This document shows positions 32,640-43,658 of a stretch of 64,000 nucleotides of DNA, piece by piece. The translations under genes were made by a program, and so were the position numbers. Each line of letters begins with the position of its first letter. Position 1 is the stretch's first letter. The stretch comes from Chenopodium formosanum (Eukaryota > Streptophyta > Magnoliopsida > Caryophyllales > Amaranthaceae). Under the pieces are notes generated by a model, which worked only from the letters and a program-made list of their open reading frames with translations, searched no databases and had not been told where the DNA came from. The DNA is taken from positions 33,293,001 through 33,357,000 of the forward strand of contig CM044877.1 in NCBI GenBank assembly GCA_024500155.1, in the 5' to 3' direction.

Positions 32640-33780
32640 AGAAGAGAGCAAAAAGAAAAAACAAGTCTGGGCCTTTGATTACTCTGATCAACCGACCCAG
32701 AAGAAGAAAAAAGAGTGGAAACTGTACGTCCCAAGGTACGAATTCCACAAGGACTGCTGCTCCATCCTCTTTGAAATTAAAGATCGGCTGACTCTTGAGA
32801 AGCCGACTCCTATGAAAGGTTCCGCTGAAAATCGGAACAAGAACAAGCATTGCCATGTCCATGAGGATGTTGGCCATGACACGAATGACTGCTTCAGTCT
32901 CAAGCGGGAGCTCGACCGTCTGGCTGACAAAGGGCAATTGAAGTCCTATGTGAAGTCCAAAGTGACTTCAAAGGCAAATCAAGGGCAGTCCAAGAAAAAG
33001 ACTCCCCAGCCTACAGTGAGTGCCGAAATTGATGAAGAACCGGTATACACCGTAGCAGGCGGCTTTGCCGGTGGTGGCCCGACCATTCGGGGCACCAAGG
33101 ACCATCTGAGGAAAATGGTCAACTCTGTTGAGGAAGGGGATGCGGCAGGCACATCCGCCTTCCCTAATGTTGTCATCACCGAGCAGGACAGAGGCAAAAT
33201 CCGTCGGCCGCATGATGACCCTGTTGTCATTGAATGCAAGGTCGCCAACAAGCTGGTTGGTCGAATTCTGATTGACACAGGAAGCTCCTCTGACCTTATT
33301 AGCCTCAAATACTTATCCAATCTCAAGTACAAACCGGATAGCATGATAAAGGTCTCCCACACCCTTGTTGGGTTTGAGGGAGGACTTGTGCACTTAGTCG
33401 GACGCATTGACTTACCTGTCCGCCTGGAAAGCAGGGGAGACAATCGGCACATGACCATCCATTTCTTAGTGGTTGCAGAGCTCACAGCTTACAACCTCAT
33501 CTTTGGCCACCCTACTCTTAATGAGTGTAAGGCCGTCATCATCCCTGCTCTCATGCTACTCAAGTATGAGAAGGATGATGGAACAGTCGGTTCCCTTAAT
33601 GGGGACCAAAAGACGGCTCGAGAGTATTACCTCTCAGACGTCAAGCCCGCGGTCGTAGCATCCGGCCGGGGAAAGCAAATGATCGACCTCGACGATGTCG
33701 AGGAAGAACAGTCGACCCCACCAGCTGGAAAGAAAAGAAAGACTGATCAGCTGGTGGTGGTCAAAAAAGAAAAGCAATAG
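32640..33780 (+). pseudogene. pol: Tat gag zinc-knuckle region and protease, element L
   Basis: This is a long open stretch from 32812. The knuckle-like motif CHVHEDVGHDTNDC is at about 32850-32891 with all four ligands. Protease follows with IDTGSSSDLI (about 33271-33300) and NLIFGHPTL (about 33494-33520, where K has ILGRP). The frame ends KKEKQ and TAG at 33778-33780, then stays open into RT. It is one of the better preserved domains in the window. Confidence 0.85.
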
Positions 33781-33786
33781 CAATCA
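33775..33786 (+). promoter_or_regulatory. Tobamovirus-type stop-codon readthrough context between protease and RT
   Basis: CAA-TAG-CAA-TCA fits the leaky stop motif UAG-CARYYA. RT continues in the same frame immediately after, with no other stop until the frameshift near 34600. Element K has the TAG at the same point (12987-12989) followed by CAT-TCA. Readthrough is inferred, not shown. Confidence 0.6.
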
Positions 33787-34716
33787 CTGACCGGGGAACA
33801 GTCGGATGATCTCTGTCCCCATCCTACTGGTGAACACATTGATATCCCTCTGGACGAACGCCGTCCAGAGCGGACGGTTAAGGTGGGGACGGTTGCATTT
33901 GCAAAGCTGGGTGAAAGCCTTCACCAGCTGTTGAGAGAATTCAAAGACATCTTTGCCTTTGAATTGGAGGAGATGCCAGGCATCAGCCCGGATCTCGCTG
34001 TCCACAACCTCGCCTTGGATCCTAAAAAGAAGCCCATCTGGCAAAAGAAAAGAAACCACGGCGAAGAAAGAAGTCAGGCGGCAGCCGCAGAAGTAAAAAA
34101 GCTGTTGGATGCCAAGTTCATCCGACCGTGCAATTTCCCTGAGTGGGTAGCTAACGTTGTGTTAGTAAAAAAGCCGAATGGAACTTGGCGGATGTGTGTT
34201 GACTACACAGACCTAAACAAGGCATGTCCAAAGTATAGTTATCCATTGCCTAAGATCGACAGTCTGGTTGATTCAACAGCCGGACATGCCTTGATGAGTT
34301 TTACAGAAGCCTATTCAGGTTTCCATCAGATCCCCTTGTGGAAAAAAGATCAAGAAAAGACGACATTCGTCACTGATCAGGGGTTATTCTGTTATGCGGT
34401 GATGCCGTTTGGTTTGAAGAATGCGCCTACTACTTTCCAACGAATGATTAATACGGTCTTCATTAATCAAATCGGAAGGAATGTAGAGGCAAACATTGAT
34501 GACATGATAGTTAAATCCAAACAACAGGTGGATCATCTTGCTGATCTCCGAGAAACATTCGCCACACTCAGGCGGCACAAGGTCATTCTAAACCCAAAAA
34601 AAGTGTGTCTTTGGCGTTGAGTCTGGGAAGTTTCTCGGATTTTTTTATTGACCAAAGGGGAATAGAGGCCAACCCTGAGAAAATACAGGCAGTAATCGAC
34701 ATGCAACCACTTGATC
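33781..34716 (+). pseudogene. pol: Tat reverse transcriptase, element L
   Basis: RT is open from the TAG to about 34600: QLLREFKDIFAFELEEMPG, KKLLDAKFIRPCNFPEW, WRMCVDYTDLNKACPKYSYP, SGFHQIPL, MPFGLKNAPTTFQRM, and a catalytic motif NIDDM (34496-34510) whose first residue is Asn instead of the usual Tyr. An extra A near 34600 shifts the frame. At about 34705 the thumb is fused to the end of RNase H, deleting most of RNase H 1. Confidence 0.85.
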
Positions 34717-35790
34717 AAGCAGCCACTCACAACCTTGGAGTCTTCTGGACGAATGCTTAAATGGGCTATTGAAATGTAAGGATTATAAATCACTTACGAA
34801 CCAAGGAAGGCAATAATGGGGCAAGCATTCGCCGACTTTATTGTCGAAATGACAAGGCCGGTTATACCGGACAATACAGACCAGGTTTGGAAAGTGTATG
34901 TGGATGGGAGCTCCACTGTAAACGGCTGTGGTGCATGGATTATCTGTTAATCTCCTGAGGGAGATAAGTACTAATATGCACTACGGTTCAAGTTTCAGGT
35001 CTCTAACAATGAGGTCGAGTATGAGGCCCTGCTGGCCGGCATTCGGTACTGCAAGGCGGCAGGGGAAAAAAAGATTGTCGCCTGCTCTGATTCTCAACTA
35101 GTCGTACTCCAAGTCAATGGAACGTACAAGGCCACTCATCCGGCTATGCTAAAATATTTGCAGGCGGTCAAAAGTGAAGTTGGGACACTTGAGGTGATCC
35201 ATCTAACTCCGGTGCCCTGATCTTCAAAAAATCAAGCGGATGCTCTTTCAAAACTAGCATCATCCGCCTCCTGTGAAACGCCTCAGTCGGTCTTTTTGGA
35301 GGTGATGGAAAAGAGAAGTATATCTAATGAAGACCCCATTGGAATTATCAACCGAAGCTCTACCTAGATGGACAGCATCCGGGCTTATCTTGCATACGGC
35401 ACGTTCCCTTATTCTCCTCAGGAGGCGGCTGCTCTGAAAAAGAAAGCGGCAAACTTCGAGCTGAGACAAGGAGAACTCTTCAAAGCTGGTTTCTTGAAAT
35501 CCCTATTGAAGTGTGTTACCCTAGAAAAGGGTAAAGTGGTCCTCGAAGATTTGCATGCGTGTCTGCGCCTCCTATAAAGGAGGCAAGTCTTTAGCCGCCA
35601 AGGCCAGACGGCTCTATTTATGGCCAACTCTGGAGTCGGATGCTATGGAAATGGTCAAAAAATGCGACAAGTGTCAAAAGTTTGGCAAGCTCATCCATCG
35701 TCCGCCCACAGGTCTGACGGCCATCCACAACCCAATTCCCTTTGCGAAATGGGGCATGGACATAATTGGGGCAAGAACATCCGCATGGTA
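34717..35790 (+). pseudogene. pol: Tat RNase H end, archaeal RNase H and integrase start, element L
   Basis: Pieces in mixed frames: the RNase H end with SSGRMLKWAIEM-like sequence, then VYVDGSSTVNGCGA, EVEYEALLAGIRYCKAAG and NQADALSKLASSAS of the archaeal RNase H. The integrase zinc finger follows (CDKCQKFGKLIHRP, about 35665-35705), then FAKWGMDIIG. At about 35790 it joins eORF-side sequence, so the integrase core, C-terminus and spacer are deleted. Confidence 0.75.
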
Positions 35791-35909
35791 AAGCCAAAGG
35801 AATTGTCAACATACCTGACCCCTCGGTTAGTAAAGATACATAAATACTTGGCACGCAGGCCGGAAGATGAAATATATGGCCATTCGGCCGCAGAAATAAC
35901 TAAAAAGCC

Positions 35910-38134
35910 TTAAGGGGAAGAGGGATTGTCAGCATTGGCACCCGCATCATCAGTTGCCGGCTGCTCTTCATTTTCATCATCCTCCTCTTCCCCGTCTTCG
36001 TCCCTGGAGGAGCCTGAAGAGGAGTCGGCCTCTTCACCATCAGCGTCATCCTTGTTCGCCTCCTCTTCAGCGTGACGAAGGAGTTCAGCATTGAAATCCT
36101 CGTTTGCCTGATCAAAGTTAGATTTCCAAATGCCAAAATCAGCACCCGGTTGTACCGCCTCCCATATCGTCCGCATGATGGATTCGTAGTCTTCTATCAT
36201 TTGTTTGACAAGGGCCTGCTTCTCCTCCTCGGCCCAGGACTAGAACTTGGCCTTAAACTGCTGCTGCTGGTTCGCCAGGCGCCTCTCCAGGCGGCCAACC
36301 TGCTCCTTGGCCCTCTCGGCCTCTTTCTTGGCCTCTTGAAGAGGCTCAAGCTTTTCCTTAAGGCCTTTAACTTCGGCCTTAAGATCATTGATTTTGGAGC
36401 GGGCCGAATCCAGGTCCTTCTTCACCTGTAGGTTGGCGTCCGCCTGGGAATACATTATATCAAGGGTCAGAAGCTCATTTTGAGCAATTTCAAATTGAGC
36501 TCGGTCTAAGGCGGACTCGGCTCGAGCTTTAGCGGCTGTTACCTCTTTTGATTTTTCCTGGATTGGCCGTCTTAGCCCTTGGACGCGCAGCATGGCCTAG
36601 AAATAAGAAAGAGTCGGATGGTCAAAACCAGTCGGATATGTGCTAAATGTTAAGGAAAATTTAGCTAACTTTTTTACCTCGTAGAGAATCCCCAAGATGG
36701 CATCCAAGTTAAGGGTGCCGACTCCTCTTACGGACGCCTTCTCCTCAGGATCAAGCGCCCGCAGCATCTCCTTGGCCATCTGATTGACGGTCGGCCTTTG
36801 CACAGGAGCTGCAAATTTTAAGTTAGTCAAGGAAGTTCCAAGAAATAATATCAAGTATTGAAATTCAATAAAGATGCGGCTCATACCGTCCGGCTGAGCC
36901 TCCTCCTCCTTCTCCTTCCCATGACGCCTCTTCTCTCCTGCTAAGCCGACAGCAGTGCTGGGTTGCTTAAAGCCACCCTTCGATGCCTGAGTGGCATCCG
37001 GTTTGCTGACCTCCCTATCAGCTTCGGGAGTAGAGCCGTCCCCTCTCTTGGGCTTGTGAGCGATGTGCTTCCGGTTCTTGCCAGATGTACTCACATCACC
37101 AGCCCCTATTTTTTGAATTTTGGGTTGGGAATGCTTGGAGGGAGAAGGCCTGGTGGAAACGCTCTACATGAACAAAAGGAAAGGCGTCAGAAAAACAGGC
37201 GGGAAAAATTTAACCTCTATTGAAAAAATATACCAAGTATCATAAACAACTACCTTGGGAGTCCCGGCTGCTTTCTGCTCGACACTCGCCCTGTTGAGGA
37301 CGTTGGTGCGGTACTTAGCTACAAAGACCGCAGCTGGCTTCTTTGTTGCCGAGAGCTTTTCCATTGCTTTGTCTGCACCAAAAAGAAGGAATTAGGCTTT
37401 AAAAACACACTAAAAACAATTTAAAGTTTGCTTAAAATTAGACGGCCGACTACCTCTCGGCATCTCAGAGCTTAGACCACAAGCGGCCAAGAACACCCCA
37501 TCTTCTAGCCACTTGTAAAGGGGAATGTAGCTCTGGGGGAAGATTATTTTCTCCCCATGATCGTTTGTCCGAACGGACACTTTAAACTGACCCCGGTCAA
37601 AAATTTCTTCCTGGGCCCGCCTAGGGAGAAGGGGCAAGGCACTCTTGCCAGCTAGGAGGGGCGGATCCTTGTTCCACCGATTGTATTTTTGGTTCAGTCG
37701 GCTTTCAGAGGAATGGACAATGTAGAACTTTGTTCTCCAGTCCTTCCATTTGTTCTCTTTTGCCGACTGCCATCATGTACCCCTTGCAGGTGGACAAGGT
37801 GTACCAGCCTTCGCCGCCCTTGGCAGGCGCTCGGCTGAGATAGTGCATATGAGCGAATGCCTCAAAGCTGGGATCCACCTCAAGCATTTCACAGGCGGCA
37901 ACGTACCCGATAATATTTATCCATGAGTTCGGGACGAGTTGCCAGATACCCAGTTGGTATCCGTCCAGTATCCTCTCCACGGCCGAATGGAGAGGGAAGT
38001 GTGAACCAGCCTGAAGGACCGCCTCGTAGCAGCCGAAGGATTTGTCCTTATAACTGGCCAGGGAGGGCCAGGTTATAATATCCTCCTTGTTGGGGACGGA
38101 CAAGGAGAAGCCATACCCCATTACGGTCTTTGTT
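35910..38134 (-). pseudogene. Tat eORF, element L (N-terminus missing)
   Basis: On the minus strand the core domain comes first (38134 to about 37640): CYEAVLQAGSHFPLH, ILDGYQLGIWQLVPNSWINIIGYVAACE, AFAHMHYLSRAP, GWYTLSTCKGY and, in another frame, the YIPLYKWLEDGVFLAACGLS segment. Short exons follow: KPAAVFVAKYRTNVLNRAS near 37300 and KPKRGDGSTPEADREVSKPD near 37000. A coiled coil (MLRVQGLRRPIQEKSKEV, 36593-36240) and a strongly acidic tail (EDGEEEDDENEEQ, ending at 35910) close it. The acidic tail is longer than in other copies. The H3-like end is lost by fusion to an integrase scrap at 38135. Confidence 0.7.
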
Positions 38135-38268
38135 AGAGCCAGGCGACATTTTTTTTGGCCTACTCTTGAGACAGATGCTAAAGAACTGGTGAAGAAATGT
38201 GAAAAATGCCAAAGGTTTTGTGACAATTCTAAGAATGTAGATAACTTAAAAAAAAAGTACTACTTCTA
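38135..38268 (+). pseudogene. pol: Integrase scraps, element M
   Basis: The zinc-finger piece (RRHFFWPTLETDAKELVKKCEKCQRF) is fused directly to the last 13 codons (NVDNLKKKYYF, TAA at 38267). The entire core is deleted. Confidence 0.7.
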
Positions 38269-39385
38269 AGAATTGTAAATTTTTTGTGAACAAAATGTCT
38301 ATTAATGAGAAATCAGGCTTTGTTTTAAATTATGTTGTTAGCTTTAAAATAATCGTCTGGGCAACGCTCGGGCTGATTATTTGCTAAACCAACTAAGTTC
38401 GAAACTTAGTGGTGAATTCAACATTCAAATAACATGCGGCCAAGGGCCGGATTAATAAACTAGGCACAAAAACGCTTAGTAGCTATACAATTGGTCTCGA
38501 ACAAGACCAAAGGCCAATGGCCAGATGGTTGCTTATTTTACAAAACCGCCTGTCCAAATATGGAAAACAGCGCCCGGCGAAACCCCTCCGGGTGCAATCG
38601 TCGCAGAGAGCAAACTCTTTGTCAGCTCTACTTATCTATGTAGACGACAACGATTGAACGACCAAATTGGTCAACTCATAGCTGTCTGACTAGAATAGTC
38701 TACAGAACGATTTTTTATTCGAAATACCGGATGCCCTGAGGCATCAGTCGGTTTTCGACCGAAGTTCTTACTTAAATTAATTATTTTAAAATTGCACTGA
38801 CTTTCCCAATTTGGGCAAAAGAGTTTTGTGTAATGGCTGGGCAATAACCCCAGACGGAATTTTACCGCTTAGGTAAGAGGCTTGGAGCACCCGTTTTAAT
38901 GGCCGGCTGTGCACTTGGTTTGGGGCAATCACCATTGCGATTGATTAGCCTAAAAACACCTCATACTTCTTCAAGTATCAAATGTTTTCAAGCCAACCAA
39001 TCAATTTGAAATGAAACCAACCACACAGCCGTCTAGGGGCAAGAACTATCGGATTACAATATGCCGCATGCTGTTTATAAGTTAGGCAAAATATCAAAGA
39101 ATTGCAGTATATACGCAAAATTTAATTCATCAAATACACAAATGCGACGTAAACATATATAAAAAACCGACTGAGTTGGAATACTTCATTCATCAAATTA
39201 AAAATGGCACAAAGGCCAGAATAATTGTTAACCAGAATCACATCCGGTGAAGAAATTAAAGAAAAATTGTTAACCCAACTCCTTAGTAAAAGTATAGCAT
39301 ACTCGGCTAACAAGCCGGAAATAACAATAAATGGCATACTGCCGCAAAAATTGGGAGGGTTGGTTCAAGGTTGAGGTGGAGGCTG
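38269..39385. other. Conserved Tat spacer, element M, with hairpin
   Basis: Complete spacer in integrase orientation. Blocks as in K: CTAAGTTCGAAACTTAG, GGTCTCGAACAAGACC, ACCCCTCCGGGTGCAATCG, GACCAAATTGGTC. The hairpin at 38939-39004 has an imperfect outer stem and an inner ATACTT/AAGTAT stem. No ORF is conserved. Confidence 0.65.
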
Positions 39386-41256
39386 CTAACCCGGCTGGTT
39401 TTGACCGACAAGGAAGGCATCTGATTGATTATCAGCTGCCTGAGGCTGGCTGCCTTCATTTTGCTCATCCTCCGCCAGCTCCCCTTCATTGTCTGAGACT
39501 TCATATCCTAGCTCAGCAGCCTAGTCTTTAAAGCGAGGCGAAGCTGCCTCTCCCAAAACTTCGGCATCATACACCGTAGTGGCGTAGTCATACCAAAGTT
39601 TGTAGACTTCAAAGTCTCTATCCGGATAAAGGAGCCCCTAGGTTATCTTCAGGCGGGCTGCATTGTCCCGCTCATTCTCCTCCACCAGTCGAGTCTGCTC
39701 CTTGGCGATCTCATCAGCCTGCTAGTTCTACAGGTTGACAATCTCCATCCTCACCTAGGCGACGTCTGCCCGGAGCTTGGTGTTCTCCTTATCAGCGTCC
39801 TCTGACGCCTTGAGCTCAGCTTTTAGCATCTTCTAGTTTTTTATCAAGGTCATTAGCCCAGCTGTTGGCTTTATCGTTAGCAGCCGCCAGACTCCGGATT
39901 AGCTCCTTCTGTTACAACTCTACTGCTTTAATCTTTAATTGACACATATAATTAGCATAATCAGCAAAAATGCGATTTTTGGTGGCCCTCCGTTTGGCGT
40001 CATTTACCTCTTCTTGTTTCCACCTGAAGGGGCCTCGGAGCCCATCCACCCTCAGCATTACCTGAAGAATAGTTTAATACCTCAGCTAGTTAGCCCATTA
40101 TCTGGTCAAAGTCCACTACCTGCAGATCAGGTATGAAGTTCTTCTCAGACCGGGTGAGGGTCCTCACCATTCGTTTAGCAAACCCAGGAAGATCCGGCTC
40201 GTCGGATGTAAGATCTACACCAAAAGAAGTACTTGGTGAGAGGGATGCAGCGTAGTTGGCATTCATTCGTTGCCGGCTGCTGACTGAACCCCTTGAAGGG
40301 TGAACCTTAGTCTTCCTCCCATAAAGTCAAGCGGCCAAGGAAGTTCAATCTTGTTCTTACCTTAGGTTTGAGGATGGGGCTTAGAGGCATCCTCCTCCCC
40401 AGTCGTTGCCGCACCGGCTGCAACATTGGGTGGCTGGCCACTCTTTGATGTCGTAGAGGCATCCGACGCTTTCTTCCATGAGCGTTCTGAGCTTTCAATC
40501 AGAATCTTCATGGCGGAAATTGATTTACCACCAGCCTTAGGACGATCAGGATTGGTAGTAGAAGTTGACATGGAAGGATTCTTCCTTGCGGCCTGGGAGC
40601 GTGAAACGCGTTTAGTTGCATCTTGTAAATAAAGAATCAAATGTTACCATCCGGCAAAAAACTCTTGGAAAAAACTAGACAGGCCAGGTGGTCTTACCGC
40701 GCCTTTCTTAGCCTCGATGGCTGCTGCTCTCTTGGAGAGCGCGCTTTATTTGCGCAGTTGCGCAGCAGACTTAGCCGGGATTTTTCCGGATCAACCATGT
40801 TCAAGGCATCAACTGCAAGAAGAAAATAAAAAGTTAGTGAAAAATTATAAAAAAGTTTAATTACAAAAACAAAAATAAAAAACAACAGAAAAGCCGGATG
40901 CAAAGTGGGTCTACCATTGGGAAACATGGTGCTTAAACCGCAGGCGGACATGAATCTTTCGTCTTTAAAGAACTCTGGTTGGGGGATCCATTTTTTAGGA
41001 ACACTAATATGAGTCTCATCCCCCAAGGGCTCAGTTGTGGTTTAGAAGAAACCCAGATCAATTATTTGCTCCTAGGCCCTAGAAGAGAGTACTGGGAGAG
41101 GACATTTCCTTCCCAGAAGAACCGTTCCCTATTGTACCGCCGCAGCGTCCGGTTGTGTCTCAAAGTTGGGGTGGAGACCAAATAAAACTTCTCCTTCCAC
41201 CAGGACCATTTGGACACTTTGTCCAAAGTCATCAGATACTGGGGCAAAGTGGTAAA
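39386..41256 (-). pseudogene. Tat eORF, element M (N-terminal third missing)
   Basis: On the minus strand: MPQYLMTLDKVSKWSWWKEKFYLVSTP (from 41247) and RTLRRYNRE, then PKKWIPQPEFFKDERFMSACGL, an intron (GGTAGACCCAC to TTGCAG near 40910-40815), ALNMVDPEK, and a Ser/Thr/Lys-rich linker (SRSQAARKNPSMSTSTTNP). LDLTSDEPDLPGFAKRMVRTLTRSEKNF-like and coiled-coil segments follow, and a C-terminus near 39390. LTR at 41257 interrupts it between LDKVSK and the upstream half. Confidence 0.65.
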
Positions 41257-41571
41257 TGTTTTGGGTGTTTTTGTCCCTCGGGAGAGTTATGTCACAAAGT
41301 TTGGTCCGGCTGAGCTGTACCTGCAAAAACAACGGAGACTCCGGATGGTGGAGCTCCGCCTCCAACGATCAAGTTAGTAACTTGAAAGAGAATGAAAAGT
41401 ACGAAAATTTAGGTGGGGATCTGCTTGGATTCCAAGCTCAGGTGATTCTCTGATGAGAGAGAAAGTAAGTGTAATAAATGATTTAATGTGTCCCCAAAAT
41501 GGGGAAATATCTCCCTATTTATAGGGTCGTTGGAGAATGTGCCCCTATCTAGGTCACTTGACCTAGAATGT
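41257..41571 (-). repeat. Partial Tat LTR
   Basis: The last about 315 bp of a 490-class LTR, inverted, TGTTTTGGGTG at 41257. It is inserted in eORF M on the left and fused to integrase on the right within the CTAGGTCACTTGACCTAG region. Confidence 0.8.
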
Positions 41572-42508
41572 GCCACAGGAAGCAGCCGTCCTGAAAAAGC
41601 GAGCTGCAAGATTCAGTTGAAAAATGGAGAACTCTTCAAGGCGGGGTTTCTGAAGCCTTTATTGAAGTGTGTCACCCTAGAAAAGGGGAAAGAAGTTCTT
41701 GAAGACTTGCACTCGGGATTTTGCGCCTCTCACATAGGCGACAGGTCCCTAGATGTCAGAGCTAGACGACATTACTTTTGGCCCACTCTTGAGGCGGACG
41801 CCAAGGAGTTGGTGAAGAAATGTGACAAGTGCCAAAAATTTGGCAAACTCATTCACCGTCCGGCTACTGATCTGACGGCCATCCACAGCCCAATCTCGTT
41901 TGCAAAATGGGGCATGGACATTCTAGGTCCTTACACGCCTGCTCCAGGCGGTAAGCGCTATATCTTAGTGGCTGTGGATTACTTCACCAAGTGGGTTGAG
42001 GCTGAGGCGGTTAAAAACATCAAGACCTCAGACGTAATTTCCTTCATCTGGAAGAACATTATCACCCGGTACGGGGTACCCATGTCTATGGTTTTTGATA
42101 ATGGTCCTCAGTTTGAGACGCCTCAGCTAAAAACTTGGTTGGGAGATCAGGGGATCTCAAGTTGTTTTGCATCTGTTGGCCGGCCCCAAGCAAACGACCA
42201 AGTTGAAGCTTTTAACAAACTTATCTCAGACGGCATTAAAAAGAAAATACAAAGAGCCGGTGGCTTATGGGCAGAAGAATTAATCCATGTCCTATGGGCC
42301 ATCCGGACAACAGCAAAAGGGGCAACCGGTGAAACCCCATTTCTCATGGTTTACGGTGCTGAAGCCGTCTTGCCCATCGAACATTACGAGCCGACTCTCA
42401 GAGTCATGTTGTATGATGAAGAGGCAAATTGTGAAGCAATGCGCCTGGCATTGGATTCACTTCCAGAACGCCGGGGCAATGCCGCCTTGCGTCATGAGAT
42501 TTACTTTG
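41572..42508 (+). pseudogene. pol: Tat integrase, element R (best preserved in the window)
   Basis: A 312-codon open stretch has the complete HHCC finger (DLHSGFCASH, CDKCQKF), the first Asp in WGMDILGPYTP, the second in VFDNGPQF, Glu in QVEAFNKLI and the segment to GNAALRHEIY. It is then broken before the GPY region by unrelated DNA at about 42507. No stop interrupts it, but it has no start of its own, being fused to an inverted LTR. Confidence 0.85.
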
Positions 42509-43020
42509 GCAACCTCACGATTTTTATGAATAACTCCAAAAGCTGATTTTTATTTCTAATTTGCTCTCAAATATATAGTAATAAGGAGCAGCAAATGAAA
42601 AGACAAAACCCACCAAAGTCAAAGGGAGAACCGTCCCTAAAGGGAAGCAAACAACTAACAGTTCTTCTTAATTTTAGCTAGCACTAAATTCCTTAATTAG
42701 CTAGTGATAATCAGCTAAAAATAAGGCCTAACAAACCTCCTACATAACCATCCATTAAGAGCAACTTTAAGAGTAACTCTTGGCATTATTACAACCAAAA
42801 ATAAAACTAGAAAAAAGATAGAAATCTACACGCCCAAATTAGCAACTTAATGGGCCAAACGTGTAGCTTCTTTTAGAGTTGTACTTTGGACCGTCAAACA
42901 ACCCTTGAGATGCAACACTTGAATTCGGCCCTTGTAGAAAATGGATAAAATTCAAATGTTTCCAAGACTAGAGCAGCTGGTTCTTGATCCATAGAGTTTC
43001 TAAGTGGGCTTCTTGATCTT
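42509..43020. other. Unidentified AT-rich insertion between two integrase pieces
   Basis: About 510 bp with no Tat, Athila or CRM similarity that I can see. On the minus strand a TATATATTTGAGAGC lies near 42567-42581 and the text has LTR-like low complexity, but no TG...CA ends or target duplication can be defined. The flanking integrase pieces overlap in content, so this is not a simple insertion into one gene. Confidence 0.4.
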
Positions 43021-43658
43021 TGATTACCTCACCTTAAGACTTGGTTGGGAGATCAAGGGATCTCACATTGTTTTGCATCAGTTAGTCGACCCTAAGCAAA
43101 TGGCCAAGTTGAAGCCTTCAACAAATTTATCTCAAACGGCATTAAAAGAAAATTGAAAGAGCCGGTGGCTTATGGGCAGAAGAATTGATTCATGTCCTGT
43201 GGGCCATCTAGACAACTGCCAAAGGGGCAACCGGTGAAACTTTATTTCTCATGGTATACGGTGCTGAAGCCATCTTGCCCATTGAACATTACGAGCCGAC
43301 TCTTAAAGTCATGCTTTATGATGAAGAGGCAAATTGGGAGGCTATGCGGCTGGCATTAGACTCCCTCCCAGAACGCAGGGGCAATGCTGCCCTGCGTCAT
43401 GAGATATACCGTCTAAGAATGACAAGAGCCTACAATAAGAAAGTACACAAGTGCCCTTTGAAAGTTGGCGACTTTGTGTTACGAAAAACTGAGGCAACCG
43501 GTAGGGCCAATGAGCTTGGAAAGCTAACCCCCAACTGGGAAGACCCCTACCGGATCTATGAAGAAGTTAGGGATGGCACCTACCGCCTGGAAACCCCATA
43601 CGGAAAACGCCTGCCTAGAACTTGGAATGTAGATAACTTTAAAAAGTACTACTTCTGA
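43021..43658 (+). pseudogene. pol: Tat integrase C-terminal half, probably of element H
   Basis: It starts at LKTWLGDQGIS, with QVEAFNKFIS (Glu), frame changes near 43145, then an open stretch 43251-43658: MVYGAEAILPIEHYEPTL, RRGNAALRHEIYRLRMTRAYNKKVHK, GKLTPNWEDPYRIYEEV and WNVDNFKKYYF with TGA. Its spacer and eORF continue without a break to the 3' LTR at 48038, which is why I assign it to H. Confidence 0.8.
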
